Virus record (IMG/VR): IMGVR_UViG_3300021961_000427
Location: 1 to 29,904 of that record
Strand: one strand, 5' to 3'
DNA from: a virus
DNA: 29,904 nucleotides
Under the pieces are notes generated by a model that saw nothing but the letters and a program-made list of their open reading frames with translations, searched no databases and was not told the origin of the DNA. The position numbers and the translations under genes were made by a program. Of this stretch, positions 28,447 through 29,904 are shown in pieces. How positions within the stretch are numbered: position 1 is the stretch's first letter; every line of letters starts with the position of its first letter.

Positions 28447-29779
28447 CGGACTGGCCTTCTGTCGGTGCCTGCAACTGCACAGAGAACACTCCGGTGTGCT
28501 GGAGAACGGTGGTGTCTCCGGTTGCGACGAACTTCGTGACAGTGGAGGGTTCGAAGCCGGCTTCGACGAGCTGCCGCATCGACGACGCCTGTGTCGATCG
28601 GATGTCCGCTTCGTCCTTCCGGTCCTCTTGAAGGAACATGATCTGCGACGGATCGAAGGACAGTTCGCATGGCGTCCCGACTGGAAGGGCCAGGATGCGT
28701 TCCATCGACGCGCAGAGGTTCTGTGCGGTGGGGGTGAACCATGCGTCCGACCACATGCGTCGGGTTTGCGAGTAGTTGCCGGCGTTGAGAGCAGATCCGG
28801 CGAGTCCTTCGGAGATTCCGAGGAGCGTGGCCGGCACTCGAGACCGAAGCGCGATCCGTGTCTCATCCACACCCTGAGTGTTCTTGAGATCCAGCTGCGC
28901 GAGGTTCGATCCGGCCACCTTCACATCGGAGCCGCCACCGAGGACGAGGGTCTTGTAGGCGTTGCCGGACCCTTCGTGACGCTGGTTGATGACAGCGGCG
29001 ATGTCGGTGGCCTGCTGCTGAGTGGTGTGCGGATCGAGGGTCACGATCAACTGTGGTGTGGCGGCGTTGGCGAAGAACTTGGATTTGAACTCGGTGGCCT
29101 GCCGATCGGTTTGGATCTCCGACAGAACCGAACCGATCCATGACTGTCCACGCCACCAGAACATCGGATCGGGTTCCGGCTTCCAATGCGCCACCTGTGA
29201 TGGGGCGAGGAAGACAGGTTCGTTCTTCGAGTTCGGTCCGCCGGGCTGGTAGGTGTAGCCGACCAGCTCAGCATCGAGCTGCACTGTGGGGTCGACGTCG
29301 GATTCTTCCGAGCCGAACACGATCGTCACCCAGTCGGGACGGAGGAGCCGAACCTGACCGGCGTTGCGGTAGAAGAACGCGTTGCCGGCGAGGCTGTTGT
29401 GCTGCTCGGCCGCATACAGCAGCTCCGCCCTCGACAGATCACCAGGACGCTCGAGGACAGCGAGTTCGGTGGTGCCGAACAGCCGACCGGTTTCACCTTG
29501 CAGCAGCGACCGCCACTGAAAGCGAATCTGCGACATGAGAAGCGCGCGCGCTGTGATCGCAGCAGCCACCACACCGGAGGTTTGATAGACGCCTTGGACG
29601 AACCCTGGAAAGTTCCCTGCCACCGGTGTTCCTGGGGAACGCAGCGGAGACGACATGCCAGCGTAGGTGTTCCCGTTGAAGGAGAACATGGCGAGGACAT
29701 CTTCGAAGGTCAGAGAGTTCACATACGACCGCTCAGATGGTGTTGGGTTGCCGCTTCGCAGTCTGTCCAGAAGTCTCAT
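28436..29779 (-). CDS. portal protein, HK97 family
   Basis: A 447-aa protein from the ATG at 29779 (ATGA overlap). SGVVAAAITARALLMSQIRFQW (68-89), AELLYAAEQHNSLAGNAFFY, SQVAHWKPEPDP, GQSWIGSVLSEIQ and VPATLLGISEGLAGSALNAGNYSQ are the conserved path of HK97-type portals. It forms the dodecameric ring at one capsid vertex, through which DNA is packaged and ejected, and docks terminase and connector. Order with protease and capsid genes downstream is standard. Confidence 0.95.
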   Translation of the reverse strand: MRLLDRLRSGNPTPSERSYVNSLTFEDVLAMFSFNGNTYAGMSSPLRSPGTPVAGNFPGFVQGVYQTSGVVAAAITARALLMSQIRFQWRSLLQGETGRLFGTTELAVLERPGDLSRAELLYAAEQHNSLAGNAFFYRNAGQVRLLRPDWVTIVFGSEESDVDPTVQLDAELVGYTYQPGGPNSKNEPVFLAPSQVAHWKPEPDPMFWWRGQSWIGSVLSEIQTDRQATEFKSKFFANAATPQLIVTLDPHTTQQQATDIAAVINQRHEGSGNAYKTLVLGGGSDVKVAGSNLAQLDLKNTQGVDETRIALRSRVPATLLGISEGLAGSALNAGNYSQTRRMWSDAWFTPTAQNLCASMERILALPVGTPCELSFDPSQIMFLQEDRKDEADIRSTQASSMRQLVEAGFEPSTVTKFVATGDTTVLQHTGVFSVQLQAPTEGQSDAV

Positions 29780-29904
29780 TCAACGTCCTTCAATAAGCCG
29801 GCCACGATGAGGGCGACGCCTGGCACACATAACGCGAGCCAAGGAATGGGGGAGAGGGCTAGACCTACAGTGAGGAGGACTAGTCCCGTAATGATAAACG
29901 CAAA
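29776..29904 (-). CDS. small membrane protein, N-terminus outside the window
   Basis: The last 42 residues of a gene that runs off the right edge. The visible part is two hydrophobic segments (FIITGLVLLTVGLALS and WLALCVPGVALIVAGLL) around a Pro-rich turn, ending KDVE. Its stop overlaps the portal start as ATGA. Small membrane proteins of this sort lie between terminase and portal genes in some actinophages, which would put terminase just to the right. Partial. Confidence 0.7.
   Translation of the reverse strand, partial: FAFIITGLVLLTVGLALSPIPWLALCVPGVALIVAGLLKDVE

Noticed and set aside
28447-28872. Longer start of the protease gene at 28872
   Set aside because: The additional 142 residues are Ser/Arg/Pro-rich and lie inside the portal gene; the module sequence begins at 28446.
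1-29904. CRISPR array, tRNA genes, integrase and attachment site
   Set aside because: No regular repeat-spacer series, no cloverleaf in the few gaps, no tyrosine or serine recombinase motif was seen.

Overview
The window looks like the morphogenesis, lysis and part of the replication region of a tailed double-stranded DNA phage (siphovirus type) infecting an actinobacterium. It is GC-rich by eye and densely packed. Almost every gene lies on the minus strand, joined by ATGA, GTGA, TGATG or TAATG stop-start overlaps. The actinobacterial host is inferred from a WhiB-like iron-sulfur regulator, a resuscitation-promoting-factor (Rpf) domain protein, an r1t-type holin and a short frameshifted tail-chaperone pair. 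I see no integrase, terminase, replicative polymerase or tRNA; the terminase is probably just beyond the right edge.

Transcription runs right to left. From 29904 to about 18400: a partial small membrane protein, portal, a multidomain prohead protease, HK97-fold major capsid protein, a hairpin, a run of five sugar-handling enzymes (four glycosyltransferases and a hexapeptide-repeat acetyltransferase), head-tail connector, probable tail terminator, a sixth sugar enzyme (CgeB-like glycosyltransferase), major tail protein and a gp10-like protein. From 18393 to 12945: tail assembly chaperones with a -1 slippery heptamer, tape measure, a LamG-containing minor tail protein and a putative receptor-binding tail protein. 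From 12945 to 9650: amidase endolysin, a membrane coiled-coil protein, a small HTH protein, a metallophosphoesterase, a DUF6378-like protein, an acidic protein and the holin.

A 15-bp hairpin (9567-9612) and a good sigma70-like promoter overlapping a perfect 10-bp direct repeat (9516-9544) separate this block from a second leftward operon (9461 to 115). That operon carries several tiny membrane and zinc-binding proteins, a Holliday-junction-resolvase-like nuclease, WhiB, a RecB/Cas4-like PD-(D/E)XK nuclease, a putative SSB, a ribbon-helix-helix protein, an Rpf-like muralytic protein, two HTH/CRC-motif proteins, a primase-polymerase/RepA-type helicase fusion and an HNH protein. One small Trp-rich membrane protein (7497-7730) is on the plus strand, against the whole window.

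As a whole, the sugar enzymes are best read as a virion-glycosylation cassette threaded through the head-tail genes. The left operon reads as a replication/recombination module that also rewires host transcription (WhiB, RHH, HTH) and possibly the host wall (Rpf). Eight protein genes and a possible micro-ORF were read directly from the sequence at stop-start overlaps because they are very short.
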